A stretch of DNA of 64,000 nt from Paracoccaceae bacterium Fryx2 (GCA_032334235.1 JAVSGI010000005.1:2170001-2234000); one strand, 5' to 3'; positions 1-8,666 are shown, counted from the stretch's first letter. The notes: generated by a model from the letters alone, not told the origin. A program made the numbers and translations.

Positions 1-544
1 TCGATTCCACCCCCACGGCGCAGGGGCCGCCATCGAGGATCGCGGCGATGCGGCCCGCGAGGCCGTCGCGGACGTGGCCCGCCTCGGTCGGGCTGACGCG
101 GCCCGAGGGGTTGGCCGATGGTGCCGCCAGCGGGCCATCGAAGGCCGCCAGCAGCGCACGGGCGACCGGGTGGGCGGGCAGACGCAGTGCCACGCTGTCA
201 AGCCCGGCGGTGACCAGCGGGGACAGGCCCGCATCGGCGCAGAGCGGCAGCACCAGCGTCAGCGGGCCGGGCCAGAAGGCGGCGGCCAGCGCCTCGGCCC
301 GGTCGTCGAACCGGGCAAGGCGGCGGGCGGCGGCGATGTCGGGCAGATGCACGATCAGCGGGTTGAAGCGGGGGCGGCCCTTGGCCTCGAAGATCCGCGC
401 CACCGCCGTGCCGGACCGCGCGTCGCCCGCAAGGCCGTAGACGGTTTCGGTCGGCATCGCCACCAGGTCGCCCGCGCGCAGCAGGGCGGCGGCGCGGGCG
501 ATGCCCTCTGGCGTGGGGGCAAGGGTTTCGGTGGTGATCGGCAT
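1..544 (-). CDS. tsaC: Threonylcarbamoyl-AMP synthase (TsaC/Sua5/YrdC family), 3' end outside window
   Basis: Makes threonylcarbamoyl-AMP from threonine, bicarbonate and ATP for the t6A37 modification of ANN-decoding tRNAs in the cytoplasm. About 181 residues are visible, starting MPITTETLAPTPEGI. YrdC motifs seen in order: MPTETVYGLAGDA near residue 34, KGRPRFNPLIVH near 55-66, and APSANPSGRVSPT near 140. The ATG at 544 is the first start in frame. It faces the acyl-CoA dehydrogenase across a 116-base divergent spacer. The C-terminus runs off the window, so a short TsaC cannot be told from a longer Sua5 form. Confidence 0.9.
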   Translation of the reverse strand, partial: MPITTETLAPTPEGIARAAALLRAGDLVAMPTETVYGLAGDARSGTAVARIFEAKGRPRFNPLIVHLPDIAAARRLARFDDRAEALAAAFWPGPLTLVLPLCADAGLSPLVTAGLDSVALRLPAHPVARALLAAFDGPLAAPSANPSGRVSPTEAGHVRDGLAGRIAAILDGGPCAVGVES

Positions 545-660
545 TCCGCCCCGTGACGCAGCGTTGAGCTTGAGGTTGGTCGCCCTTGCGCTAGGCTTGG
601 GCCGAAGGCATTCACATAGCCGCGCGCCCCGCGATTGCCAAGCGTGCCCGAGGAGACGCC

Positions 661-2364
661 ATGCCCTATCATGCCCCCGTCGCGGATTTCCGGTTTCTGT
701 TCGATCATGTCGTGGGGCTTGACCGGGTGGCGGCGACCGGACGGTTTGCCGAGGCCACGCCCGAGATGGTCGAGGCGATTCTGGGCGAGGCCGGGAAGCT
801 GTGCGAAAACGTGCTGGCCCCGTTGCAGCGGGTGGGCGACCAGCATCCGGCGCGGCTGGAAAACGGCGTGGTGCGGACCCCGCCGGGGTTTGCCGAGGGT
901 TACCGCGCGATTGTCGAGGGCGGCTGGGTGGCGGTGGCCGCCGACCCTGCGCAGGGCGGCATGGGCCTGCCGATGGCCGTGACCACGGCGGTGAACGAGA
1001 TGATGGCCTCGGCCTGCCTTGCCTTGCAGTTGAACCCGCTGATGACGCAGGGGCAGATCGAGGCGCTGGAGCATCATGCCTCGGATGGGCTGAAGGCGAT
1101 CTACATCCCGAAGCTGGTGTCGGGCGAATGGTGCGGCACGATGAACCTGACCGAGCCGCAGGCGGGCAGCGATGTCGGCGCGCTCCGCACCCGGGCTGAC
1201 CCCAACGGCGACGGCAGCCATGCCATCACCGGGCAGAAGGTCTACATCACCTGGGCCGACAACGATTTCACCGCCAATGTCTGCCACCTGGTGCTGGCGC
1301 GCCTGCCCGATGCGCCTGAGGGCACGCGGGGGATCAGCCTGTTCATGGTGCCGAAGTTCATTCCCGATGCGCAGGGCAACCCGGGCCTGCGCAACTCGCT
1401 GAGCGTGGTCAGTCTGGAGCACAAGCTGGGCCTGCACGGCAGCCCGACCGCGGTGATGCAGTATGACGGTGCGACGGGCTGGCTGGTGGGGGCGCCGCAC
1501 AAGGGCATGGCAGCGATGTTCACCATGATGAACAATGCGCGCCTCGGGGTGGGGGTGCAGGGCATCGGCGTGGCCGAGGCGGCGACGCAGCTTGCGCTGG
1601 CCCATGCGCTGGAGCGGCGGCAGGGGGCGACCCCGGTCGAGGGCGGCGGGACGATCATCGACCATGCCGACGTGCGCCGGATGCTGGCGGTGATGAAGGC
1701 CGAGACCTTCAGCGCGCGCGCCATCGCACTGGCCTGCGCCGTGGCGATCGACATGGGCCGCGCCACCGGGGCGGCCGACTGGCTCGCGCGCGCCGCGCTG
1801 CTGACGCCGATTGCCAAGGCTTACGGCACCGACATGGGGATCGAGGTCGCGGGCCTCGGGGTGCAGGTCCACGGCGGCATGGGGTTCATCGAGCAGACCG
1901 GGGCGGCGCAGTTCCTGCGCGATGTGCGGGTGACGGCGATCTACGAGGGCACCAACGGCATTCAGGCGATGGATCTGGTGGGGCGCAAGATGATGGATGG
2001 GGGCGAGGCCGCGGCGCGCCTGCTGGAAGAGGTGCAGGAAGGCGCCGAGGCCGCCCGCGCCACCCTGCCCGATCTGGCGGGCGATGTCTGGGCGGCGGCG
2101 GAAACGCTGCGCGAGGCGACCGAATGGCTGGTGGAACAGCCGATGAACGACCGCTTTGCCGGCGCCGTGCCCTATCTGCGCGCCTTTGCCCGGGTGCTGG
2201 GCGGGCATTTCCACCTGACTGCGGCGCTGGCCGATCCTGGGCGGGTGGCGCTGGCGCGGGTGGCGATCCGGCGGCTGCTGCCGGAACATGCGGCGCTGCT
2301 GGCGCAGGTGCGCGAGGGGGCGGCGGGGCTTTACGACGTGTCGCCCGGGGATCTGGCGGCGTGA
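661..2364 (+). CDS. Acyl-CoA dehydrogenase, DmdC-like
   Basis: FAD-dependent acyl-CoA dehydrogenase of 567 residues. That is longer than the usual 380-400 because of a C-terminal extension, as in the 3-methylmercaptopropionyl-CoA dehydrogenase (DmdC) group. Seen: NLTEPQAGSDVGALRT near residue 160 (FAD/substrate site), VQVHGGMGF near 401, and IYEGTNGIQAMDLVGRK near 427, which holds the catalytic-glutamate region. GAGGAGA sits just upstream of the ATG. Electrons would go through ETF to the ETF-quinone oxidoreductase encoded at 9424. The stop overlaps the start of the next gene. DmdC-like enzymes also act on other acyl-CoAs, so the DMSP substrate is not established. Confidence 0.87.
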   Translation: MPYHAPVADFRFLFDHVVGLDRVAATGRFAEATPEMVEAILGEAGKLCENVLAPLQRVGDQHPARLENGVVRTPPGFAEGYRAIVEGGWVAVAADPAQGGMGLPMAVTTAVNEMMASACLALQLNPLMTQGQIEALEHHASDGLKAIYIPKLVSGEWCGTMNLTEPQAGSDVGALRTRADPNGDGSHAITGQKVYITWADNDFTANVCHLVLARLPDAPEGTRGISLFMVPKFIPDAQGNPGLRNSLSVVSLEHKLGLHGSPTAVMQYDGATGWLVGAPHKGMAAMFTMMNNARLGVGVQGIGVAEAATQLALAHALERRQGATPVEGGGTIIDHADVRRMLAVMKAETFSARAIALACAVAIDMGRATGAADWLARAALLTPIAKAYGTDMGIEVAGLGVQVHGGMGFIEQTGAAQFLRDVRVTAIYEGTNGIQAMDLVGRKMMDGGEAAARLLEEVQEGAEAARATLPDLAGDVWAAAETLREATEWLVEQPMNDRFAGAVPYLRAFARVLGGHFHLTAALADPGRVALARVAIRRLLPEHAALLAQVREGAAGLYDVSPGDLAA

Positions 2365-3389
2365 CCGCCGCGATCCGCACCCCGTTCGAGGCCGCCCCCG
2401 CCGAAGGGCAGGCGGTTCGGGTGGCGGAGGGCGTGCTGTGGCTGCGCCTGCCGCTGCCGATGGCGCTGGACCATGTGAATGTCTATGCGCTGGACGATGG
2501 CGATGGCTGGACGGTGCTCGACACCGGGTTCGACAGCCGCCGCAGCCGCGCGATCTGGGAGGCGCTGATGGCCGGGCCGCTGGGCGGGCGGCCGGTGACG
2601 CGCGTGGTCGTCACCCATCATCACCCCGACCACATCGGCCTTGCGGGCTGGTTTCAGGCACGCGGGGCGGAGCTGGTCACCACCCGGACCGCCTGGCTTT
2701 ACGCGCGGATGCTGGTGCTGGATGAACAGCCGCTGCCTCTGCCGCAGCAGATCACCTATTGGCAGCGGGCGGGGATGGACCCGGCATTGCTGGCGAAGCG
2801 CGCTGCCGAACGCCCCTTCAACTTTGCCGATTGCGTGACCCCCCTGCCCCCGGGGTTCACCCGGATACAGGAGGGTGACACGATCCCCATGGCCGGGCGG
2901 CGTTGGCGGGTGCGGACCGGCGACGGCCATGCCCCGGAACACGCGACGTTCTGGAGCATGGATGACGACCTGATCCTGGGTGGCGACCAGCTGCTGCCCT
3001 CGATCTCTGCCAATATCGGGGTTTACCCGACCGAGCCCGAGGCCGACCCGCTGGGCGAATGGCTGGAAAGCTGCCGCCGCTTCCAGCCCCATGCCCGTGC
3101 CGGCCATCTGGTGCTGCCCGGCCACAAGCTGCCCTTCACCGGCCTGCCGACCCGGCTGCCGCAGATGATCGACAACCACATCGCCGCCCTTGACCGGCTG
3201 CGCGACCTGCTGGCCGAACCCCAGACGGCGGCGGAGTGCTTTCCGGCCCTGTTCCGCCGCGCCATCGGAGAGGGCGAATACGGGCTGGCGCTGGTCGAGG
3301 CGGTGGCGCACCTGAACCATCTGCTGGCCCGGGGCGAGGTTGCGCGCACCCTGACGCCGGATGGCGCGTGGCTGTGGCGGCGGGCCTGA
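2361..3389 (+). CDS. MBL-fold metallo-hydrolase
   Basis: Predicted 342-residue metallo-beta-lactamase-fold hydrolase. I chose the GTG at 2361, which overlaps the dehydrogenase stop as GTGA; the open frame runs further upstream but only inside that gene. Metal-site motifs: WTVLDTGFD near residue 50, THHHPDHIGLAG (HxHxDH) near 85, GDGHAPEHATF near 188 and LILGGDQLLPS near 205. The C-terminal third is a helical extension common in thioesterase or glyoxalase II-like MBL proteins. Coupling to an acyl-CoA dehydrogenase suggests hydrolysis of a (thio)ester in the same pathway; this is inference. Confidence 0.85.
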   Translation: MTAAIRTPFEAAPAEGQAVRVAEGVLWLRLPLPMALDHVNVYALDDGDGWTVLDTGFDSRRSRAIWEALMAGPLGGRPVTRVVVTHHHPDHIGLAGWFQARGAELVTTRTAWLYARMLVLDEQPLPLPQQITYWQRAGMDPALLAKRAAERPFNFADCVTPLPPGFTRIQEGDTIPMAGRRWRVRTGDGHAPEHATFWSMDDDLILGGDQLLPSISANIGVYPTEPEADPLGEWLESCRRFQPHARAGHLVLPGHKLPFTGLPTRLPQMIDNHIAALDRLRDLLAEPQTAAECFPALFRRAIGEGEYGLALVEAVAHLNHLLARGEVARTLTPDGAWLWRRA

Positions 3390-3494
3390 ACCGACGCAAA
3401 GGCATGTCCGCGCGGGCGTGACACTGTGAAATGAATCAGGTATTGCAAAAAAAGCGTTCGGAACAGGGGCGCCGCCAGAACAGGAGACCGCGAC

Positions 3495-3644
3495 ATGGCC
3501 GATCATCACCCCGCCGAACACAAGCATGGCAGCATGGATATCCGGGACAAGGAAAAGACCTTTGCCGGGTTTCTGCGGATGTCGGCCTGGGTTGCCGGAA
3601 TCTCGATCGGCCTCTTGATCTTCTTGGCGCTGGTCAACGCCTGA
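3495..3644 (+). CDS. aa3-type cytochrome c oxidase subunit IV
   Basis: A 49-residue protein, MADHHPAEHKHGSMDIRDK..., with a His-rich hydrophilic N-terminus followed by one membrane helix (about residues 31-48, WVAGISIGLLIFLALVNA). This is the pattern of the small bacterial aa3-type cytochrome oxidase subunit IV of Rhodobacter and Paracoccus. AGGAGA lies 9 bases upstream of the ATG. The other oxidase subunits are not in this window. The role in oxidase assembly or stability is from family knowledge. Confidence 0.85.
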   Translation: MADHHPAEHKHGSMDIRDKEKTFAGFLRMSAWVAGISIGLLIFLALVNA

Positions 3645-3686
3645 CCCCTGCCCCTTCACCAGTTTCACGTTGTAACAGGAGCGTTC

Positions 3687-4310
3687 ATGCGCCGCCTTGT
3701 CGTCTGTCTTGTGGCCTTGCTGGCGCTTGCCGCCTGTGGTGCGGAACCGAAATGGGCCTCTGACGAGGCGGTGCGGGCGGCGGCCTACGTTCATGACGGG
3801 CCGCCCTCGATCACGCTGTTTACCGTCATCAGCAACCGCGACAACAACGGTGCCCATTCGGGGCTGCTGATCAATGGCTCGCAGCGGGTGATGTTCGACC
3901 CGGCGGGCACCTGGCAGCACCCCAGGCTGCCCGAACGCAACGACGTGCATTACGGCATCACCCCGAGGATGGTCGATTTCTACATCGACTACCACGCCCG
4001 CGAAACTTTCCGCGTGCTGCAGCAGACGGTGCAGGTCTCGCCCGGCGTCGCCGAACTGGTGATGCAGCGTGCCATGGCCTACGGTGCCGTGCCCAAGGCG
4101 CAATGCACCAGAAGCGTGTCCTCCATCCTGCGCGACGTGCCGGGGTTCGAGGATCTGCCCTCGACCTGGTATCCGGTGATCTTCGCGGACGCGTTCGGCA
4201 AGCTGCCCGGCGTGACCAGCCGGATGATCACCGACGACGACGCCGACAACAACCACGGCGTGCTGCTGGTGCAGGCGGGCGACCCGCGCCTGCCGGTCAA
4301 GGCGCCCTGA
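3687..4310 (+). CDS. Lipoprotein, possible permuted papain-like (YiiX/NlpC-type) fold
   Basis: A 207-residue protein with a lipoprotein signal (MRRLVVCLVALLALAAC, lipid Cys at 17), so anchored in the cell envelope. I do not recognise the family firmly. The order GAHSGLLI (His57) then AQCTRSVSSIL (Cys140) is the His-first, Cys-later order of circularly permuted papain-like proteins such as YiiX/YaeF or LRAT-like enzymes. MFDPAGTW resembles their post-His strand. AACAGGAGCG precedes the ATG. It converges on azlD with a 3-base gap. Confidence 0.7.
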   Translation: MRRLVVCLVALLALAACGAEPKWASDEAVRAAAYVHDGPPSITLFTVISNRDNNGAHSGLLINGSQRVMFDPAGTWQHPRLPERNDVHYGITPRMVDFYIDYHARETFRVLQQTVQVSPGVAELVMQRAMAYGAVPKAQCTRSVSSILRDVPGFEDLPSTWYPVIFADAFGKLPGVTSRMITDDDADNNHGVLLVQAGDPRLPVKAP

Positions 4311-4313
4311 AGC

Positions 4314-4643
4314 TCAGCCCAGCACGAGGGGGGCTGCGAACAGCACCAGCCCCCCGCCGATGATCGCCAGCAGCGTGTTGCGGAAGGCAAGGCCCACCAC
4401 CACGGTCGCCAGTGCTGCGGCAAGGCGCGCGGGGTCGGTATCGCCCCCCGTCGCGGCGGGCCACAGCACCGACGGGGCCACCAGCGCGGGCAGCACCGCC
4501 ACGGGCGTGTAGCGCAACAGCCGCAGCGCCCAGACCGGAATCGGACGGTTGCCGATCAGCCCGAGGAACGAATAGCGCAGCAGGAAGGTGCCCGCGCCAA
4601 GGCCGAGGATCACCACCCACAGCTTCACCGGATCGTCGGTCAT
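4314..4643 (-). CDS. azlD: AzlD family branched-chain amino acid export subunit
   Basis: Small membrane protein of 109 residues with about four hydrophobic helices (LWVVILGLGAGTFLLRYSFL, then RLLRYTPVAVLPALVAPSVL, ALATVVVGLAF and LLAIIGGGLVLFAAPLVLG). It follows azlC with a 4-base overlap. This is the standard AzlCD two-component exporter of branched-chain amino acids or analogues in the inner membrane. The ATG at 4643 begins MTDDPVKLWVV. Direction of transport and substrate are from the family only. Confidence 0.88.
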   Translation of the reverse strand: MTDDPVKLWVVILGLGAGTFLLRYSFLGLIGNRPIPVWALRLLRYTPVAVLPALVAPSVLWPAATGGDTDPARLAAALATVVVGLAFRNTLLAIIGGGLVLFAAPLVLG

Positions 4644-5350
4644 CGCGCGGCCCTCCTGCGCTCGGTCCAGAGCTCGACCTGCGCCCCGGTCAGCATCGCC
4701 CCCGCCGCCGCCACGAACAGCCCGCTGGAATAGGGCATCCAGGCGAAGGCCAGCGCCAGCGCCACCGACACCCCGGCCGCCGCCAGATGCGCCGCGGTGC
4801 GCAGCATCGGCGCCGTCATTGCCAGAAAGGCGATCGGCACCGCGAAATCCAGCCCATATTCCGGCGGGATCACCGCCCCGAACCGCGCCCCGGCCCAGGT
4901 GGCGGCATACCACAGCGGGCAGATCGGCGTGACGGTGCCGAAGAAGAAGGCGACCTTTTCCGGAAGGCTCTGGTCGGGGCGCTGTTCGAACTCGACCGAG
5001 GCGGCGGCGAAGGTCTGGTCGATCAGGCAATAGGCCATCACCGCCCGCAACCAGCCCGGCGCCGCCCCCAGATGCGGGGTCAGCGCGGCGGAATACATCG
5101 CCATCCGCAGGTTGATCGCCAGCGAGGTTGCCAGCACGATCAGCACCGGCGCGTTTTCCTGCAAGAGTTGCAGCGCGGCAAACTGCGCCGCCCCGGCGAT
5201 CACCACGACCGAAAAGCTCATCACCTCCAGAAGGTTCAGCCCGGCCTTGGTGGCGGCCACGCCGAACAGCAGCCCGAAGGGCACGATGACGATGACAAAG
5301 GGGGCCGAAGATCGGACCCCGCGCAGAAAGGCGGATCGGCGGGCAGGCAT
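4640..5350 (-). CDS. azlC: AzlC family branched-chain amino acid export permease
   Basis: A 236-residue membrane protein, the large subunit of the AzlCD exporter. Seen: the family-typical PFGLLFGVAATKAGLNLLEV near residue 24, AGAAQFAALQLL near 52 and the NLRMAMYSAALTPHLG segment near 79. Length matches AzlC proteins. The start region MPARRSAFLRGVR is basic, as usual. It is divergent from mobA with a 67-base spacer that should carry both promoters. Confidence 0.9.
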   Translation of the reverse strand: MPARRSAFLRGVRSSAPFVIVIVPFGLLFGVAATKAGLNLLEVMSFSVVVIAGAAQFAALQLLQENAPVLIVLATSLAINLRMAMYSAALTPHLGAAPGWLRAVMAYCLIDQTFAAASVEFEQRPDQSLPEKVAFFFGTVTPICPLWYAATWAGARFGAVIPPEYGLDFAVPIAFLAMTAPMLRTAAHLAAAGVSVALALAFAWMPYSSGLFVAAAGAMLTGAQVELWTERRRAAR

Positions 5351-5417
5351 GGCGGGCGTCTCTCGGGGGCGGCCCTTTACGCAGGGCTTTGCAGGGTATA
5401 GCCAAATCGGCAGGGCG

Positions 5418-6032
5418 ATGCAATCGGTGAGCGGTGTGCTGATCTACGGGGTGATCCTGGCGGGCGGGCAAGGGCGGCGGATGGGCGGGGCCGACAAGGC
5501 GCTGCTGCGGCTGGCCGGCGTGCCGCTGGTGCAGCACGCCGCCGACCGGCTGGCGCCGCAGGTGGCGGCGCTGGCGGTCAGCGCCAATGGCAACCCGGCC
5601 CGGCTGGGCTGGCTGGGCCTGCCGGTGCTGGCCGATGCCGTGGCGCAGGGGCCGCTGGCGGGCGTGCTGGCGGCGCTGGACTGGGCGGCGGCGGCGGGCG
5701 CCGATGCGGTGGTCAGCGCGGCGGTGGACACCCCGTTCTTTCCCGGCGACCTGGTGCCGCGCCTGCTGCTGGCGGCCGAGAGCAGCGCGTCGGGCGCCGC
5801 CCATGCGGTCTGCGGTGGGCGGGCGCATCCGACCTTTGCGCTGTGGCCGGTGGCGCTGCGGGACGACCTGCGCGGCTGGCTGGCGGCGGGCGAGGCGCGG
5901 CTGATGGGCTTTGCCGCCCGCCACGGCAGCGCCGCCGCCCCCTTCCCGCCGGGCGAGCCTGACCCCTTCGCCAACCTCAATACCGCCGACGACCTTGATC
6001 GGGCCGAGGCCCTGCTGGCGGCACGGCGATGA
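5418..6032 (+). CDS. mobA: Molybdenum cofactor guanylyltransferase (MobA)
   Basis: A 204-residue nucleotidyltransferase that joins GMP to molybdopterin to give the MGD cofactor in the cytoplasm. Signature GVILAGGQGRRMGGADKALL near residue 11 (nucleotide-binding loop with the catalytic Lys). VDTPFFPGDLVP near 110 gives the metal-binding Asp, and FANLNTADDLDRAEALL closes the protein as in MobA. The ATG at 5418 was chosen because the MobA loop starts about 10 residues in; the open frame upstream has no family match. The stop overlaps the next gene by 4 bases. Confidence 0.88.
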   Translation: MQSVSGVLIYGVILAGGQGRRMGGADKALLRLAGVPLVQHAADRLAPQVAALAVSANGNPARLGWLGLPVLADAVAQGPLAGVLAALDWAAAAGADAVVSAAVDTPFFPGDLVPRLLLAAESSASGAAHAVCGGRAHPTFALWPVALRDDLRGWLAAGEARLMGFAARHGSAAAPFPPGEPDPFANLNTADDLDRAEALLAARR

Positions 6033-6913
6033 GGTCGGGGTTCGATACGGTCGTGGTGGTCGACTGGTCGGCGGCAAGCACCCTGTCTCCAGCGCGCCCC
6101 TCGGCCGATGCGATCTGGATCGGCATTGCCCGAGAGGGGGGCTGCGAGACCGGCTACCTGCGCAGCCGCGCGGCGGCCGAGGCGGCGCTGACCGCGCTTT
6201 GCGATGCCGAAGCGGCGGCAGGGCGGCGGGTGCTGGCGGGGTTCGACTTTCCGCTGGGCTACCCGGCGGGGTTTGCGGCGCGGCTGACCGGCACGGCGCG
6301 GGCGCAGGCGCTGTGGCACTGGCTGGCCGCGCGCGTCACCGACGGGCCGAAGAACCGCAACAACCGCTTCGCGGTGGCAGAGGCGGTGAACCGCGCCTTC
6401 CCCGCCGCCCCCGGCCCGTTCTGGGGCCGCCCCGAGGGCCTTGCCCTGCCCGACCTGCCCGCACGCAAGACCGCAGATTACCCCGCCCTCGGCCTTGCGG
6501 AACGCCGCCGGGTCGAAACCGTGGTGCCGCGCGCCCAGCCGGTGTGGAAGCTCTATACCACTGGCGCGGTCGGGTCGCAGGCGCTCACCGGCCTGCCGCT
6601 GATCGCCCGGCTCGCCGCCCGCCCCGGCGCGGCGGTCTGGCCGTTCGAGCCGCTGGCGGGCGCGGCGCTGGTGCTGGCCGAGGTTTATCCCTCGCTGCTC
6701 GATGCCGCCGTGCGCCCGGCGGTGGCGGCGGGCGAGATCAAGGATCGCGCGCAGGTGCGGCTGCTGGCGATGGCGCTGCGGGCGCTGTCGCGCCAAGGCC
6801 GCCTCGATGCGCTGCTGGCCGATGTGCCGGACTGGCCGGGGCGGGCCGAGGAGGGCTGGATCCTCGGTGCCGGGCGTTCGGCCGACCTGGGGGAGGCGTT
6901 GGCATGGGCGTGA
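6029..6913 (+). CDS. RNase H-fold (DUF429-like) protein of the mobA cluster
   Basis: A 294-residue protein coupled to mobA by an ATGA overlap. Acidic motifs fit an RNase H-like fold: VVVVDWSAAS near residue 9, LAGFDFPLGYPAGF near 69 and AEVYPSLL near 218. The family resembles DUF429. Relatives next to mobA in Rhodobacterales are often labelled molybdopterin-guanine dinucleotide synthesis proteins, from position rather than chemistry. No MobB P-loop is present. The true activity is unknown. Confidence 0.72.
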   Translation: MRSGFDTVVVVDWSAASTLSPARPSADAIWIGIAREGGCETGYLRSRAAAEAALTALCDAEAAAGRRVLAGFDFPLGYPAGFAARLTGTARAQALWHWLAARVTDGPKNRNNRFAVAEAVNRAFPAAPGPFWGRPEGLALPDLPARKTADYPALGLAERRRVETVVPRAQPVWKLYTTGAVGSQALTGLPLIARLAARPGAAVWPFEPLAGAALVLAEVYPSLLDAAVRPAVAAGEIKDRAQVRLLAMALRALSRQGRLDALLADVPDWPGRAEEGWILGAGRSADLGEALAWA

Positions 6914-7491
6914 CCCTGCACCGCGGCCTGCCCCCCGACCGGCGCGCCGAAGCGGCGGCGATCTACTGGCAGGCGTTCGGCGGCAAGCTGGGGCGCGTCC
7001 TCGGGCCCGACGCGCGGGCGCTGACCTTCCTGACGCGGGTGATCCGCCCCGACCACGCCATCGCGGCGCTGGACAGGGGCGGGCACCTGCTGGGCCTGAT
7101 CGGCTTCAAGACCGCCGCCGGGGCCTTTGCCGGTGGCGAGTTGAGCGACCTGCGCGCGGTCTATGGCCAGACCGGGGCGCTCTGGCGGGCCGGGGTGATG
7201 CGCCTGCTGGAACGCGAGATCGACAATGACCGCTTCCTGATCGACGGCATCTGCGTCACCCGCGCCGCGCGCGGCCGCGGCATCGGCACCGCCCTGCTGA
7301 ACGCCGCCTGCCAGGAGGCCGCCCGCCGCGGCTATGCCGCCGTCCGGCTGGACGTGATCGACACCAACTGGCGGGCGCGCGCGCTTTACGAACGGCAGGG
7401 CTTCGCCGCGCTGCGCAGCGAACCGCTGGGCCCGCTGCGCCATGTCTTCGGCTTCACCGCGTCCACCACGATGGTGCGCGACCTGACCTGA
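6904..7491 (+). CDS. GNAT family N-acetyltransferase
   Basis: A 195-residue acetyltransferase. The ATG at 6904 lies inside the end of the preceding gene (10-base overlap). Motif A, ICVTRAARGRGIGTALLNAA near residue 116, is the acetyl-CoA pyrophosphate loop (RGRGIGT). LDVIDTNWRARALYERQGF near 155 is the usual GNAT C-terminal signature. Substrate unknown. The stop codon lies inside the left arm of a perfect 40-base inverted repeat. Confidence 0.85.
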   Translation: MGVTLHRGLPPDRRAEAAAIYWQAFGGKLGRVLGPDARALTFLTRVIRPDHAIAALDRGGHLLGLIGFKTAAGAFAGGELSDLRAVYGQTGALWRAGVMRLLEREIDNDRFLIDGICVTRAARGRGIGTALLNAACQEAARRGYAAVRLDVIDTNWRARALYERQGFAALRSEPLGPLRHVFGFTASTTMVRDLT

Positions 7492-7586
7492 CCCTTTCTT
7501 CTGTTTTCAAATATCCCCGCCGGAGGCTCTGGCGGATGGGCCGGGTGCCTCCGGCGGGGATATTTGAAAACAGAAGAAAGGGTCAG
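7488..7586. terminator. Perfect 40-base inverted repeat, bidirectional terminator between convergent genes
   Basis: Arms 7488-7527 and 7547-7586 are exact reverse complements around a 19-base spacer. Each arm includes the stop codon of its gene (GNAT on +, the 346-residue protein on -). The inner part holds the CCCCGCCGGAGGC box seen in other gaps of this window. The outer part is pyrimidine-rich on each exiting strand. Confidence 0.85.
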
Positions 7587-8623
7587 TCGAAGGTGCCGGT
7601 CACGCGGCCGAACAGCATGAAGGCGCGGGCGGTGCGGGTTTCGGCCAGTTCGCCCAGCTCGGCGTCGGTGGCGTTCTTTTCGAACTCGGCGAAGGTCTTG
7701 TCGAAGGTGCGCAGGAAGTGGTGGGCGGCGTCGCGGAACACCGGGTCCTCGCGCATCCGGCCCGCGGTGAGCGCGAGGCTGGAACGGTCGCGAATCCCGC
7801 CAAGCGCGGCGATGGCGCGGCCGCGTTCGCCTGCGGCAAAGCGTCGCCAGACCTCGGGGCGGGCGCGGTCGGGCTTGAGGTCATCCATGTAGATGCCCTC
7901 CTGGCTGAGCAGGGTCAGCACGTCCTGCGCGGCGCGGATCAGCTTGGCGGTGGTGCGGTCTTCCAGCGCCAGACGCAAGGCGCGGAAGCCGTCCTTGTCT
8001 TCGGCGGTTTCGGGGAATTGCAGGGCGAGGGTGAAATCTGCCACCGAAAGCGGCGGGCGCAGGTCTTCGGCGGGGGTGCCGAGCGCCAGGGTCGGCTGTT
8101 CGTCCTGCGGGCGGGGGCGGGGGGCGGCGAGGGCCGCCTTGCGGTCGGCCGAGGGCACTGCAAGGCCGGTGTCGCGCCGCGAGGTGAAGGTGGCCAGCAC
8201 CGTCTCGGTCTGGCGCTGTGCCGCCGCGATCTCGTCGAGCTTCTTTTCCACAACCGGTTTCAGCGCCGTGCTGACCGCCGCCGACTGCTGGCTTTGCACA
8301 TAGGCGATGCGCATCGCATCGACGGCCGCCTGCAGCCGCGCCGCCTCTTCGCGCAGGCTGCGCACCGAGCGCAGCGTGGTCACCGCGACCCAGATCAGCG
8401 CCAGCGGCAGGAACACCACGAGCAGCGTCATCACCAGCCCCAGCACGCCCTCGCCGTCGCCGGTCGGGCTGCGCAGCACATAGGTCACCACCGCCGCGAC
8501 CCACACGAGGCTGAGCGCCACGGCCATGACTTCGGTCGCGCCCGGGCCGCTGCCGCCCTCGCCGCGACCGTCATTGCGGGCGAAAAAGCGTGGTTGGGTG
8601 GGTTTTTCCTGCTGATCCGCCAT
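7583..8623 (-). CDS. Membrane-anchored coiled-coil protein of unknown function, downstream of greA
   Basis: A 346-residue protein I do not recognise. It has a soluble N-terminus, two membrane helices (about residues 33-50 and 60-80), then a predicted coiled coil (SLREEAARLQAAVDAM onward, with KKLDEIAAAQRQTETV). The C-terminal domain (about 190-346) is soluble and helical. I chose the ATG at 8623 because AGGA lies 5 bases before it; an upstream ATG at 8656 (MTANSGDQ) is possible. It follows greA in the same direction, so the two are probably co-transcribed. Confidence 0.75.
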   Translation of the reverse strand: MADQQEKPTQPRFFARNDGRGEGGSGPGATEVMAVALSLVWVAAVVTYVLRSPTGDGEGVLGLVMTLLVVFLPLALIWVAVTTLRSVRSLREEAARLQAAVDAMRIAYVQSQQSAAVSTALKPVVEKKLDEIAAAQRQTETVLATFTSRRDTGLAVPSADRKAALAAPRPRPQDEQPTLALGTPAEDLRPPLSVADFTLALQFPETAEDKDGFRALRLALEDRTTAKLIRAAQDVLTLLSQEGIYMDDLKPDRARPEVWRRFAAGERGRAIAALGGIRDRSSLALTAGRMREDPVFRDAAHHFLRTFDKTFAEFEKNATDAELGELAETRTARAFMLFGRVTGTFD

Positions 8624-8666
8624 CGCGCTGTCCTGATCCCCGGAATTGGCCGTCATCTGCCGGCCA

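Noticed and set aside
355-2289. 644-codon minus-strand open frame
   Set aside because: It overlaps tsaC in another frame and is antisense to the acyl-CoA dehydrogenase, which has clear family motifs.
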